DNA of 64,000 bases from Pseudomonas sp. R5-89-07 (GCF_003851685.1 NZ_CP027727.1:4216001-4280000), one strand, 5' to 3'; counted from the first letter of the stretch, positions 47,611 through 57,546 are shown. Numbers and translations: made by a program. The notes: generated by a model not told the origin, from the letters alone.

Positions 47611-48651
47611 TTACCAACGAAAACGTAACTGCGCCTGAGGCTCAGGCGCCGCGGCCGGTTGTGCACCTTCGGCCTGCGGTGGCTGGGCAGGAGCTTCACC
47701 GGCCGGCACTTCCTGCAACTTGGCCAGGCTCAACTGGGTGCGCAACTGATCGGCGCTGCCATTGACGCGATACACAATGCGACTGCCATCGACCCGCTGT
47801 GGCTGGCCACCAAAGGGCTCCAGCAGACGACCCAGCACGGCGTAGCGTTCCAGGGTCATGCCTTGTACCTCAAGCAGCTGTTCGGCGCTGACCCCCGGCT
47901 TGACCGCAAAGCGCGGTGCCAGCTTTTGGCTGACCGCGAGCAGCACGGCATCGGCAACCGCGCCAGTGTCAGCGCCCTGGACGCTGCCCTGCTCGGTTTT
48001 ATCGCCCAGCCACAGGCGCCATTTGGCCTGCCACTGGTTGCCTTCCTGGCGCGCATGAACCGCCAGCAACGCATCGGCGCCGTAGCGCTCGGAGGCGGCG
48101 CGCAGCGGCGTGGCGTCGGCACTTTCCAGGTTCGGCGCGGTGGCCACCACCTGCTCGTCCAGATCCCCCAGCGGCAGGCGCAGCGGCAAGCCTCGGTGCT
48201 GGGCCGCCCGGCGCAGTGTTTGAGCCACCGCCTGGCCGTCGCCGACCAGGCTGCTGCCTTCGGTAGAGTCGTTCAGCCACCAGCCCAGGATCGAAGGTCG
48301 ATTGCTGCCCCAGATCGCCAACCCGGCGTCACGCAAGGCGCGATCGGTGCTGACCGGGTCGAAATCCACTTGCAGGCTTTCCGGTGGGCCGGCGTCGTAG
48401 CCGTATTGGCTGATAATTTGTTGCGGGTCTTTGCGGATCGCCGCCAGGCCTGGGCCCTCGGCGGCCTTGGCATCGCCGGTCAGGCGGATGACCAGGGTTT
48501 GCACGGCACGCTGGGTGGCCTGGTCGCGCTCTTGGGGCGACTGGCTGCTGACCGGTTCGAGTACTTGATAGAGGCCATTGAGGGTTTCGGCATGACTCGC
48601 CAGGCTGACCAACGACAAGCAGCCTACAAAAAAGAATTTACACAGACGCAT
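47611..48651 (-). CDS. DUF2066 domain-containing exported protein
   Basis: A 346-residue protein with a signal peptide (cleaved near SHA-ET at about 22). The body matches DUF2066 (LNGLYQVLEPVSSQSPQERD..., then the conserved GWWL and TLRRAAQHRGLPLRLP). Its C-terminus is rich in Pro/Ala/Gln. Function is unknown. It diverges from purM. Confidence 0.8.
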   Translation of the reverse strand: MRLCKFFFVGCLSLVSLASHAETLNGLYQVLEPVSSQSPQERDQATQRAVQTLVIRLTGDAKAAEGPGLAAIRKDPQQIISQYGYDAGPPESLQVDFDPVSTDRALRDAGLAIWGSNRPSILGWWLNDSTEGSSLVGDGQAVAQTLRRAAQHRGLPLRLPLGDLDEQVVATAPNLESADATPLRAASERYGADALLAVHARQEGNQWQAKWRLWLGDKTEQGSVQGADTGAVADAVLLAVSQKLAPRFAVKPGVSAEQLLEVQGMTLERYAVLGRLLEPFGGQPQRVDGSRIVYRVNGSADQLRTQLSLAKLQEVPAGEAPAQPPQAEGAQPAAAPEPQAQLRFRW

Positions 48652-48992
48652 GGAAGATTCCCGAACGACAATTTAGCGGCTGGAACAGACCGCGTGAACT
48701 CGGTTTGGCAAGGCTGTGACACAGCGACCGGTAAAACATTCACAGGGTCCCGGTAAGTTTTCGTACTGTCATAACGACAGCGGGTTCAAGGCTATACCTT
48801 AATACGCTCCATTACCGGGCCGATTCGGTTTTTTTTAAGCTCTTATGCCCTGCCCGTCGGCCCGAGGATGGCCGCTGCCCCTCAAGCCTGATAAAATCGC
48901 GCGCCTTCGCAGACCGTCAACGGCTGGGCCTTTTACAAAAAGCGCCTGCCGGCTCGGTCGTTACCCAGAAATCCCCCCTAAAGGCCTGGATC
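48652..48992. other. divergent promoter region between DUF2066 gene and purM
   Basis: 341 bp between divergent genes. It must hold both promoters. A short hairpin followed by eight T (48814-48836, plus-strand sense) looks like a weak terminator although no plus-strand gene precedes it. No open frame or repeat here is convincing. Confidence 0.45.
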
Positions 48993-50051
48993 ATGAGCAA
49001 GCAACCCTCCCTGAGCTACAAGGACGCCGGTGTAGACATCGACGCCGGTGAAGCATTGGTCGAACGCATCAAGAGCGTCGCCAAGCGCACTGCGCGCCCT
49101 GAAGTCATGGGCGGCCTGGGCGGTTTTGGCGCCCTCTGCGAAATCCCGGCCGGCTACAAGCAGCCTGTACTGGTCTCCGGCACCGACGGCGTGGGCACCA
49201 AGCTGCGCCTGGCCTTGAACCTGAACAAGCACGACAGCATCGGCATCGACCTGGTTGCCATGTGCGTCAACGACCTGGTGGTCTGCGGCGCCGAGCCGTT
49301 GTTCTTCCTCGACTACTACGCCACCGGCAAGCTCAATGTCGAGACCGCGACCCAAGTGGTCACCGGCATCGGCGCTGGCTGCGAACTGTCGGGTTGCTCC
49401 CTGGTCGGCGGCGAAACCGCTGAAATGCCTGGCATGTACGAAGGCGAAGACTACGACCTGGCCGGCTTCTGCGTCGGCGTGGTCGAAAAAGCCGACATCA
49501 TCGACGGCTCCAAAGTGGCTGCCGGCGACGCCCTGCTCGCGCTGCCGTCCTCCGGCCCGCACTCCAACGGTTACTCGCTGATCCGCAAGATCATCGAAGT
49601 GGCAGGCGCCGATATCGAGAACATCCAGCTCGACGGCAAGCCCCTGACCGACCTGCTGATGGCCCCGACGCGCATCTACGTCAAGCCACTGCTCAAGCTG
49701 ATCAAGGACACCGGCGCTGTCAAAGCCATGGCCCACATCACCGGCGGCGGCCTGCTGGACAACATCCCGCGCGTTCTGCCAAAAGGCGCCCAGGCAATTG
49801 TCGACGTGGCCAGCTGGCAGCGCCCGGCGGTCTTCGACTGGCTGCAGGAAAAAGGCAACGTCAACGAAATCGAGATGCACCGCGTACTGAACTGCGGCGT
49901 GGGCATGGTCATCTGCGTGGCGCAGGAGCACGTTGAGACCGCGCTGAACGTATTGCGTGAAGCCGGCGAGCAACCTTGGGTGATCGGCCAGATCGCCACC
50001 GCTGCCGAAGGCGCGGCCCAGGTTGAACTGAAGAACCTTAAGGCGCATTGA
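48993..50051 (+). CDS. purM: phosphoribosylaminoimidazole (AIR) synthetase PurM
   Basis: Step five of purine synthesis: FGAM plus ATP to AIR. The ATP-binding segment [11 protein letters not shown] (61-71) and conserved [11 protein letters not shown] are present. At 352 residues it is typical. It overlaps purN by one base (TGATG), as in many gamma-proteobacteria. Confidence 0.97.
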   Translation: MSKQPSLSYKDAGVDIDAGEALVERIKSVAKRTARPEVMGGLGGFGALCEIPAGYKQPVLVSGTDGVGTKLRLALNLNKHDSIGIDLVAMCVNDLVVCGAEPLFFLDYYATGKLNVETATQVVTGIGAGCELSGCSLVGGETAEMPGMYEGEDYDLAGFCVGVVEKADIIDGSKVAAGDALLALPSSGPHSNGYSLIRKIIEVAGADIENIQLDGKPLTDLLMAPTRIYVKPLLKLIKDTGAVKAMAHITGGGLLDNIPRVLPKGAQAIVDVASWQRPAVFDWLQEKGNVNEIEMHRVLNCGVGMVICVAQEHVETALNVLREAGEQPWVIGQIATAAEGAAQVELKNLKAH

Positions 50052-50701
50052 TGCCTGTCACCTGTGATGTCGTGGTGCTGCTCTCCGGCACCGGCAGTAA
50101 CTTGCAGGCCCTGATCGACAGCACGCGTACCGGCGACAGCCCGGTACGCATCGCTGCGGTGATTTCCAACCGCAGCGACGCCTACGGCCTGCAGCGCGCC
50201 AGCGACGCGGGTATCGAGACCCGTTCGCTGGACCACAAGGCGTTCGAAGGCCGCGAAGCCTTCGACAGCGCCTTGATCGAACTGATCGACGCCTTCAACC
50301 CCAAGCTTGTCGTCCTGGCCGGCTTCATGCGCATCCTCAGCGCTGATTTCGTGCGGCATTACGAAGGACGCCTGCTCAATATCCACCCATCCCTGCTGCC
50401 CAAATACAAAGGCATGCACACCCATCAGCGTGCCCTCGACGCCGGCGACAGCGAGCATGGCTGCAGCGTGCACTTCGTTACCGAGGAACTCGATGGCGGG
50501 CCTCTGGTCGTACAGGCAGTGGTTCCGGTAGAGTCGGGTGACTCGGCGCAGACGCTTGCGCAACGGGTTCATACCCAGGAACACAGGATTTACCCGCTGG
50601 CTGTACGCTGGTTTGCCGAGGGTCGGTTGATTCTCGGTGAACAGGGTGCATTATTGGACGGTCAGTTACTCGCGGCCAGCGGCCACTTGATTCGAACCTA
50701 G
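50051..50701 (+). CDS. purN: phosphoribosylglycinamide formyltransferase PurN
   Basis: Transfers formyl from 10-formyl-THF to GAR in purine synthesis. N-terminal LLSGTGSNLQAL, the catalytic His-containing HPSLLPKYKGMHTH and the downstream DGGPL are in place. The ATG at 50051 gives 216 residues. It is translationally coupled to purM, and the DUF3108 gene follows within 8 bp. Confidence 0.96.
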   Translation: MPVTCDVVVLLSGTGSNLQALIDSTRTGDSPVRIAAVISNRSDAYGLQRASDAGIETRSLDHKAFEGREAFDSALIELIDAFNPKLVVLAGFMRILSADFVRHYEGRLLNIHPSLLPKYKGMHTHQRALDAGDSEHGCSVHFVTEELDGGPLVVQAVVPVESGDSAQTLAQRVHTQEHRIYPLAVRWFAEGRLILGEQGALLDGQLLAASGHLIRT

Positions 50702-50709
50702 GAGATTTT

Positions 50710-51423
50710 ATGCGTCGCGCCCTGCTTTTCGCTTTTGCGCTGTTCGCTCTGCCTGCCGTACAAGCGGCAGACCTTCACCCCTTCTCCGTCAGCTACACCG
50801 CCGACTGGAAGCAGCTTCCCATGAGTGGTTCGGCTGAACGCAGCCTGACCAAAAACGGCGACGGCACCTGGACCTTGAACTTCAAGGCCTCGATGATGAT
50901 TGCCAGCCTGACCGAAACCAGCGTGATCCTGTTTGACAAGGACACCCTGCAACCCAAGAGCTACAGCTTCGAACGCGGCGGCCTGGGCAAGGCGAAGAAG
51001 ATCAACCTGGATTTCGACCAGGCGACCAAGAAAATCACCGGCTTTGAAAACAAGGACCCGGTTAACGTCACCCTCGAAAGCGGCATGCTCGACAAGTCCA
51101 CGTACCAACTCGCCCTTCAGCGTGACGTGGCTGCCGGCAAGAAAAGCATGAGCTACCGAGTGGCCGAAGGTACTGATGTCGACACCTATGACTTCCGCGT
51201 GATTGGCTCGGAAAAGGTCCAGACCAAGGTGGGCTCCATCGACGCGATCAAGGTTGAACGCGTGCGTGATCCATCCCAGAGCAAGCGCATCACCCAGATG
51301 TGGTTTGCCAAGGACCAGGGCGGCATTCTGGTTGCCTTGCGCCAGGTTGAGACGGATGGCAAGGAATACAACATCATGCTGCAGGATGGCACCGTTGACG
51401 GCCAGGCTGTCAAAGGTAGCTGA
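50710..51423 (+). CDS. DUF3108 exported protein
   Basis: A 237-residue periplasmic or envelope protein with a Sec signal peptide (MRRALLFAFALFALPAVQAA). The body is a beta-rich DUF3108 domain (FSVSYTADWKQLPMSGSAER and WTLNFKASM). It sits 8 bp after purN and is probably cotranscribed; a link to purine synthesis is not implied. Function unknown. Confidence 0.87.
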   Translation: MRRALLFAFALFALPAVQAADLHPFSVSYTADWKQLPMSGSAERSLTKNGDGTWTLNFKASMMIASLTETSVILFDKDTLQPKSYSFERGGLGKAKKINLDFDQATKKITGFENKDPVNVTLESGMLDKSTYQLALQRDVAAGKKSMSYRVAEGTDVDTYDFRVIGSEKVQTKVGSIDAIKVERVRDPSQSKRITQMWFAKDQGGILVALRQVETDGKEYNIMLQDGTVDGQAVKGS

Positions 51424-51444
51424 TGCGCTGGTGATTCAAAGAAG

Positions 51445-51471
51445 AGCCTCGCTGAATGCGGGGCTTTTTTT
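51445..51471 (+). terminator. terminator of the purM-purN-DUF3108 transcript
   Basis: The stem agcctcgc / gcggggct with loop tgaat is followed by six or more T, 21 bp after the DUF3108 stop codon. Confidence 0.88.
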
Positions 51472-51500
51472 GCCCGGGGGTTTTGGTGTTGACGCGTAGA

Positions 51501-51577
51501 ACGCTATCGGGGGCAAGCCCCCTCCCACATTTAAAATGCATTCCAAGTGTGGGAGGGGGCTTGCCCCCGATAGCGGA
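51501..51577. repeat. REP pair, inward-facing configuration
   Basis: Two inverted common arms around a 20-bp spacer, in the same reversed arrangement as the pair in cobB; the spacers share atgcattccaag. It lies in the gap after the DUF3108 terminator. The rest of this 377-bp gap appears to be the promoter of the next gene. Confidence 0.9.
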
Positions 51578-51800
51578 AGCTGGAGCAACCAAACCGTCAC
51601 GCCTGACTCAAACATGAAACTTTTGTCATAAAACTCAAGACCGTACAGCGCAACGCCACGGTTTGCGCGGCTTGCGTCACTGTTGCGTTTCCCGCAATAA
51701 ATTGTTGCACGCAAAAGCAGTTTACTTAGCAAGCTAACAAATTATATAACAAAGGCCTGCGACGACTTGCCGCAGATCAACCAGAGATTGGAGCAAGCAG

Positions 51801-51989
51801 ATGACTGTAAAAGTAACTGAGCGCGACGATGAACATATGTCCCATGAAGCGATAGGCCACGGGATTCACATCTGGGATGTTCATCAGCAAGACGTATTGG
51901 TCGGCATGTTCCACAACGAGAGCGACGCCCACAATTATAAAAACGAGCTGGAAACTCTCGAACTGCAACGCCAGGCAAAGAGTTCCTGA
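51801..51989 (+). CDS. conserved small protein of unknown function
   Basis: A 62-residue hydrophilic protein, EAIGHGIHIWDVHQQDVLVGMF then a helical, charged tail. A ggag ribosome site sits 9 bp before the ATG, and a clean terminator follows, so it is very likely expressed as a single gene. I do not recognise a domain. Confidence 0.75.
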   Translation: MTVKVTERDDEHMSHEAIGHGIHIWDVHQQDVLVGMFHNESDAHNYKNELETLELQRQAKSS

Positions 51990-52043
51990 AGCACTGAAAT
52001 CGCATAGCCGCTCGGCCCACGCAGCCGAGTCGTCTACAAACAG

Positions 52044-52076
52044 AAAACCCCGCCATTTTGAGCGGGGTTTTTCGTT
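52044..52076 (+). terminator. terminator after the 62-residue gene
   Basis: The stem aaaccccgc / gcggggttt with loop cattttga is followed by T-rich sequence. Confidence 0.88.
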
Positions 52077-52163
52077 TTCTGAAGACAAGCACTTCACCCG
52101 TCCCCTGCCCTTCAGTCCTTGAATAATCGTTTCATGTAAAAGCGTAACAAAAAATAGACATTT

Positions 52164-52182
52164 GTGAATGATTCTCGATAGT
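52164..52182. promoter_or_regulatory. Fur-box-like site before the siderophore genes
   Basis: gtgaatgattctcgatagt agrees with the 19-bp Pseudomonas-type Fur box GATAATGATTCTCATTATC in about 13 positions, including the core AATGATTCTC. It lies 45 bp before the synthetase ATG, so iron-replete repression of the three-gene cassette is expected. Confidence 0.6.
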
Positions 52183-52227
52183 ATCGCTGCGCTTTACATT
52201 CGGCCCACGTAAACGGAGTTTGACTCG

Positions 52228-54153
52228 ATGCACGGACACATCACCACACCGGAACAATCGCTGCTTGGCCGCTGGAGTGAAGCACTCGCCACCCGTCAAT
52301 TTCAGGCCAGGCACCTCTCCATGGATTCGTTGGTCGCGACCTTGGCGCCGGCTTGCGAACGCAGTTTTCAACGCCTGATCCAAGCGCTGTTTCGTGAAGG
52401 CCTGCTCGACCCCGACACACTCAACCGTGATGAACACGATCACTGCTGGCTGGTGCTGCCCGACCAGAGCCGCCTGCGCTTCGAACACCTGCAACCCGGG
52501 CGCATGGCCAGCTGGGATTTGCGAGGCAAAGTCAGCCTGCTGCGGGATGGTCAGCCCGAACGGAAAATCCAGTTCCCGTCGCAGTTGCTGACGCTGCTCA
52601 ACACCAGCCTGCAATCGCCTGCCGACCCCGAGGTCTTGAACCGTCTCAACGCAGAGATCGACGACAGCTTCATCAACGATACGCTGTGCCTCGCCTTTCA
52701 CGAGGATTGGACGCGCAACCTGCACGCCTCGATGGACCCCGCGCATCAGAACAATCTGCTCAGCCACCTCAAGAACGACCCCGGCGTGTGCAACCCGACA
52801 TCCGTGCTTGAGCAGTGGGGCACGCTCGGCCATCCCTGGCACCCCAACTACAAGACGAAGATGGGTCTGGGCACAGACCAGGTGATTGATTTCTCCCCGG
52901 AGTTCGAGGCGCGTTTCCCCGTATTGCTGTGTGCGTTGCACCGCCAGTACGCCCATGTCGAAAGCCTGGCCGGTACTGCAAATTACTGGCAATGGTGGCA
53001 AAGCCAGTTCCCGCAAGCGGCCCGCCAATTGACCGCACAACTGACCGCTCAGGGCCTCGAGGCCAGCGATTATCTGCCGCTGCCTGCCCACCCTTGGCAA
53101 GCTCGCCAGGAATTACCGCAGCTGTTCGCCAATGAAATCGGTGACCGCTTGCTGGTGCTGACCGACATCGTTGCATTCACTGCCCACCCCACCATGTCGT
53201 TCCGGACCGTTCTGCCTGAAGGCCGGAGCGATGCGCCCATGGTCAAGCTGCCGGTGTCGCTGCGACTGACCAGCGTACAGCGCACCGTTTCGCCACGCTC
53301 GGCGCGCATGGGCCCGCGGATCAGCCACCTGCTGCTGGCAGTCCTGGAACGCGAGCCTGCGATCCGGAAAATCCTCAGCATCGTCCCCGAGCGCATCGGT
53401 GTGCATTTCAAGCCACAGCCGGCCAACGATGAACACTCTCGCCACCTGGCGGTGCTGTACCGCGACAACCCGCAGAGCCAGCTCCAGCCGGGAGAAATGG
53501 CGGTGCCGGTGGGCAGCCTGTTTGCCACCGACCAGCACGGCCAGCCGCTGCTCAGGCAATGGGTGCGGCTGAGCAAAGGCAAGGATGACGCGGACGCCAT
53601 GTTCGCCTTCTTCCACGACTACGCGGCGATCACCGTGCCGGCACTGCTGGGCATGTACTTGCGCTACGGCATTGCCTTCGAGGCCCATCAGCAGAACTCC
53701 TTCATGGTCATGGCTGCGGACGGGCAATTGAGCCGCCTGTTGCTGCGCGATTTCGGCGATATACGGATCGACCGCAAAACCTTGCACGCCCACGGCCTGG
53801 ACATTGAACTGCACGACCCGAAGATGACGCTCTACGACGACGCCGGTTTCGTACGCGACAAGCTGCTGCACACGGTGTTCATGTGCCACCTGGGCGAACT
53901 GGTATTACTTGCTGCACGCCACTTCGACCTTCCCCAGGCGCGGCTCTGGAACGAACTGTCGACACAGGTCAGCCAGTGTTTTGACGATTTGCGTGGCCAG
54001 GTTGAGCCACAACGCTGGGAAACCGAACGCGAGGCACTGCTGGAGCAAGCGTGGCCGGCCAAGTCGTTCATGCGCATGCGCCTGCTGGAGAGTCACGCCG
54101 ATATCGTCGGGCGCCTGCCCAACCCGTTGAGCGCCATCGCCAATGCCGGCTAA
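52228..54153 (+). CDS. IucA/IucC-family NIS siderophore synthetase
   Basis: A 641-residue NRPS-independent siderophore (NIS) synthetase that condenses citrate-type carboxylates with amines or alcohols using ATP. The ATP/carboxylate-binding motif GHPWHPNYKTKMG begins near residue 201. The C-terminal FhuF-like part has YGIAFEAHQQNSF (Glu485, His487, Asn490) and LLRDFGDI. It is the only synthetase in the cluster; no hydroxylase, acetylase or decarboxylase gene is nearby. The product could be a polycarboxylate of the rhizoferrin type made from available precursors, but this is inference. Confidence 0.9.
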   Translation: MHGHITTPEQSLLGRWSEALATRQFQARHLSMDSLVATLAPACERSFQRLIQALFREGLLDPDTLNRDEHDHCWLVLPDQSRLRFEHLQPGRMASWDLRGKVSLLRDGQPERKIQFPSQLLTLLNTSLQSPADPEVLNRLNAEIDDSFINDTLCLAFHEDWTRNLHASMDPAHQNNLLSHLKNDPGVCNPTSVLEQWGTLGHPWHPNYKTKMGLGTDQVIDFSPEFEARFPVLLCALHRQYAHVESLAGTANYWQWWQSQFPQAARQLTAQLTAQGLEASDYLPLPAHPWQARQELPQLFANEIGDRLLVLTDIVAFTAHPTMSFRTVLPEGRSDAPMVKLPVSLRLTSVQRTVSPRSARMGPRISHLLLAVLEREPAIRKILSIVPERIGVHFKPQPANDEHSRHLAVLYRDNPQSQLQPGEMAVPVGSLFATDQHGQPLLRQWVRLSKGKDDADAMFAFFHDYAAITVPALLGMYLRYGIAFEAHQQNSFMVMAADGQLSRLLLRDFGDIRIDRKTLHAHGLDIELHDPKMTLYDDAGFVRDKLLHTVFMCHLGELVLLAARHFDLPQARLWNELSTQVSQCFDDLRGQVEPQRWETEREALLEQAWPAKSFMRMRLLESHADIVGRLPNPLSAIANAG

Positions 54154-55354
54154 CGGCATGGCGCTGCGGCTGCTGGTGGTGATCCAGTTGGTCTCGATGG
54201 GGGCCATGGAAATGAGCGGCCCCTTCTGGCCGCTGCAAATCCAGAAGTTGCTGGGTGTTGCCAATGCCCAGTACACCGGCCTGTTGTCTTCGCTGGTGTA
54301 TGCCGGCCCCATGATGGCGGCGATGATCCTTACGCCCCTGTGGGGCAGACTGGGCGACCGCACCGGGCACAAGCCGATGATCATCCGTGCGTTGCTGGCG
54401 CTGGCGGTGTGCCAGGCGCTCGCGGCGCTTACCCTCGACCCGTGGTGGCTGGTGGTCATTCGCGTGGCGCAAGGGGCCCTGGCCGGCTTCATCGCGGCAG
54501 CCCAAGCCTATGCGCTGGCCTACTGCGGCGACGGGGAACGCGGGCATATTCTGGCCCGACTGCAATCAGCCACCGCCGTCGGGTCCCTCGCCGGGCCGGT
54601 GCTGGGCGGCTGGCTGATGGATATATCTGGTTTCGCATTACTGTGCTACAGCGCCACCGCCGTCTGCCTGTTGTGCGCAATAATCAGCGTGTTCCTACCC
54701 AACGACGCACCACGATCGAGACCCGCCCGTACATCCAAGCCCGTCGCACTGCCCAAAGGCTGGCTTGGCGCGATGCTGGGAATCATCGTATTGATTCAAG
54801 CAGCCAAGATGATGCCGCAACCGTTCTACGCCTTGTATGTTGCCGATGTCCTGCACGCGCCCGCGTGGCTGATCGGCGCCAGCTATGCCGCCAGCGCATT
54901 GACCCTGGCGCTGTCCGCGCCGTTATGGGGCCGCCTGTTCGATCGTCATCAACCCGCACACACGCTGCGCATCATCGAGTGGGTCACCTGGGCGTGCGCC
55001 TTGACGCTGGCCTTCACGGCACTGGCCAACGAATGGCTGGGGTTCATCGCCAGTCGGCTGCTGTGGGGCGTGTGGCAAGGCGCTTTGTTGCCCGTTGCCT
55101 ACACGCTGATCGCCAACACCGTAGCGCCGAGCCAGCAGGGTTTCGCCCTGGGCATGGGCAACAGTGCCGCGAAAGCAGGCGCGTTGAGCGGCGCGCTGAT
55201 GGGGGGTATCGGCATGGGTTTGGTGGGCCTGGCGCACAGCTTCTGGCTGGTGGCACTCACCTATGCATTGGCCGCCCTCGGCATCCGCGCAATCCGCTCG
55301 TTCACCCGTATGCCTGAGACATCCGTTCTTTCTGTCAATACTTCTAATAACTGA
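54143..55354 (+). CDS. MFS exporter, probable siderophore efflux
   Basis: A 403-residue permease with about 12 helices and MFS loop signature GRLGDRTGHKPM. Placed between a siderophore synthetase and a siderophore receptor, it most likely exports the product across the inner membrane. The frame overlaps the synthetase stop by 11 bp if the first ATG (54143) is used; the next ATG at 54158 is also possible. Substrate is inferred from context. Confidence 0.85.
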   Translation: MPANGMALRLLVVIQLVSMGAMEMSGPFWPLQIQKLLGVANAQYTGLLSSLVYAGPMMAAMILTPLWGRLGDRTGHKPMIIRALLALAVCQALAALTLDPWWLVVIRVAQGALAGFIAAAQAYALAYCGDGERGHILARLQSATAVGSLAGPVLGGWLMDISGFALLCYSATAVCLLCAIISVFLPNDAPRSRPARTSKPVALPKGWLGAMLGIIVLIQAAKMMPQPFYALYVADVLHAPAWLIGASYAASALTLALSAPLWGRLFDRHQPAHTLRIIEWVTWACALTLAFTALANEWLGFIASRLLWGVWQGALLPVAYTLIANTVAPSQQGFALGMGNSAAKAGALSGALMGGIGMGLVGLAHSFWLVALTYALAALGIRAIRSFTRMPETSVLSVNTSNN

Positions 55355-55363
55355 GACAAGCTC

Positions 55364-57484
55364 ATGAACAAATCGCAATGGGCAGTGCTGCTGCCGCTTT
55401 TCGGGTCGATAAGCGCCCCTGCCTGGGCCGACCAGACAGAGCAGACCCAGGCCGCGCCGACCACCCTGCAGCTACAGGAGACCGTCGTATCGGCCACGCG
55501 CAATGAAACCAGCATTGCGCAGATTCCAGGTTCCGTGCAGGTGATCAACGAAGAGCAGATCCGCCAGCAGACGGGGGCCGGACGCCGCGTCGCTGATATC
55601 CTCGGCCAATTGGTGCCGGGCATCGCCCCTTCCAGCGGCGGCATGAGCAACTTCGGCCAGACGCTTCGCGGGCGCAATACGCTGATCCTGATCGACGGGG
55701 TTTCCCAGAACGCCACGCGCGACAACTTCCGCCAGCTCAACAGCGTGGCGCCGGAAAGCATCGAACGCATCGAAGTGATTTCCGGCGCCAGCAGTGTCTA
55801 CGGCGCAGGCGCATCGGGCGGCATCATCAACATCATCACCAAGCGCAACAAAGGTGAAGACCTGGCCTTCAGCAGCAAGATCGGCATGACCGCCGGTGAC
55901 AACCTCAGCCACAAAGGCTTTTCCTACCAGGCATTCCAGAGCGCAACAGGCCGCCAGGGCCCGTTGGACTGGTACCTGTCGGGCAACGCCGTGCAACGCA
56001 ACGACCAGTTCGACGGTAACGGCAAACGCATCCCCCAGGACACGTCCCAGGGCAGCAACATGGACACCGACACCTACGACCTGCAAGGGCGCTTCGGCTA
56101 CGAGCTGGATGACGACAAAAAGATCAGCCTTTCGCTGCAAGACTACAAGGACGAACAGGACACCCGCTATACCAAGAACCCACGCATCACCAGCGAGGCG
56201 GTAGCGGTGAAAGGCCTGGACCTGGACGACCAGCCGTCTACCCACAACCAGGCGGTCAACCTTAACTACACCGACAAGGATTTCTACGGCCAGGGTCTGC
56301 AGGTGGAAAGTTACTGGCGCCGCGCCGATGCGCTGTTCTTCCCGGACCTGTCCAGGGGCCGAGCCGGCGTATCGGACAACAACAGCGTGCAAGATGTGTA
56401 CGGCCTGCGCGCAGCGATCGACACGCAAATGCCGGACATCGGCGCTGCGACCGGCAACCTGGTCTGGGGTGCAGACTATGACCATGAAACCTCGCGTCAA
56501 CGCGGCGACCAGTACCGCGTCAACGGGCTGACCTACACCAAGACCGGCACCACCTTCGAGCTGGGCCCGGACATTCAGACCACCACCAAGGCCATCTTCG
56601 GCCAATTGTCCTATGACATCGGTGACTGGACCTTGCGCGGCGGCGTGCGCCGCGAATGGATCGAGAGCGATGTCGACGACAGCATCGCGTACGGCGAAAT
56701 CGTTCAGACCGGCAACCGCGCGACGCTGCCCGGCGGCACCCTCAAGTATGACGACACCCTCTACAACCTCGGCGCGGTGTACCACCTGACCGAGAACCAG
56801 GATGTATTTGCCAACTTCAGCCAGGGCTTTTCCCTGCCGGATATCCAGCGTTTCCTGCGGGACGTCAACAGCACGTACAACATTCAAGACCTCAATGCCC
56901 AGGCGTTGAAGGTCAACAGCTATGAACTGGGCTGGCGTGGCAACTGGGACAAGTGGCTGGCCAACGTCACGGCGTATGAAAACACGTCGGATGTGACGCA
57001 GTTCTATGACGCCAATGACCGCGTACTGCGCCTGATCAATCAGAAAGAACGCGTGCGTGGCATCGAAACCAGCCTGACGTACAACGTCAACGACCAATGG
57101 TCAGTAGGCGGCACCTACGCTTATGCCAAAGGCGAAACCCAGCAGAACGGCAAGTGGATCGACCTGCCCGCCACCCGTATCTCGCCGGCCAAGACCACAG
57201 CCTTTGTCGGCTATGACCGTGGCGACTACAGCCTGCGCCTGCAGGGTATGCGCCTGGCCAATTATGACGCCGCGTTCAAGGACAACAACGGGCGCGATAT
57301 CCAGGGCTACACCCTGGTCGACCTACTCGGCTCGGTAAGGCTGCCGGTGGGTCGTCTCGAAGGTGCGGTGTACAACCTCAGCAACCGCAACTACCAGAAC
57401 ATGTTCGCCCAGGCCAACGCCCGCGCACCGTACCCGAACGCCGAAGGCCGTACCTTCAGCCTCAGTTATGCGGTGGATTGGTAA
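55364..57484 (+). CDS. TonB-dependent siderophore receptor, IutA-like
   Basis: A 706-residue outer-membrane receptor with signal peptide (about 1-22), TonB-box-like LQETVVSAT, an N-terminal plug domain (about 45-165, including NFGQTLRGRNTLILIDGV and GASSVYGAGASGGIINIITK) and a 22-strand barrel ending SLSYAVDW. The plug resembles the ferric aerobactin receptor IutA, which suits a citrate-hydroxamate or polycarboxylate ligand. It ends the iron-uptake cassette, 9 bp after the MFS gene. Confidence 0.92.
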   Translation: MNKSQWAVLLPLFGSISAPAWADQTEQTQAAPTTLQLQETVVSATRNETSIAQIPGSVQVINEEQIRQQTGAGRRVADILGQLVPGIAPSSGGMSNFGQTLRGRNTLILIDGVSQNATRDNFRQLNSVAPESIERIEVISGASSVYGAGASGGIINIITKRNKGEDLAFSSKIGMTAGDNLSHKGFSYQAFQSATGRQGPLDWYLSGNAVQRNDQFDGNGKRIPQDTSQGSNMDTDTYDLQGRFGYELDDDKKISLSLQDYKDEQDTRYTKNPRITSEAVAVKGLDLDDQPSTHNQAVNLNYTDKDFYGQGLQVESYWRRADALFFPDLSRGRAGVSDNNSVQDVYGLRAAIDTQMPDIGAATGNLVWGADYDHETSRQRGDQYRVNGLTYTKTGTTFELGPDIQTTTKAIFGQLSYDIGDWTLRGGVRREWIESDVDDSIAYGEIVQTGNRATLPGGTLKYDDTLYNLGAVYHLTENQDVFANFSQGFSLPDIQRFLRDVNSTYNIQDLNAQALKVNSYELGWRGNWDKWLANVTAYENTSDVTQFYDANDRVLRLINQKERVRGIETSLTYNVNDQWSVGGTYAYAKGETQQNGKWIDLPATRISPAKTTAFVGYDRGDYSLRLQGMRLANYDAAFKDNNGRDIQGYTLVDLLGSVRLPVGRLEGAVYNLSNRNYQNMFAQANARAPYPNAEGRTFSLSYAVDW

Positions 57485-57506
57485 GCTGCACCCGGCTCGG
57501 TAAAAC

Positions 57507-57534
57507 ACAAACCCCGCCTTTTGGCGGGGTTTGT
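57507..57534. terminator. bidirectional terminator between receptor gene and DUF2058 gene
   Basis: A near-perfect 12-bp stem, acaaaccccgcc / ggcggggtttgt, closes a TTTT loop between two converging genes. Confidence 0.9.
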
Positions 57535-57546
57535 CGTTTCAGCGGC

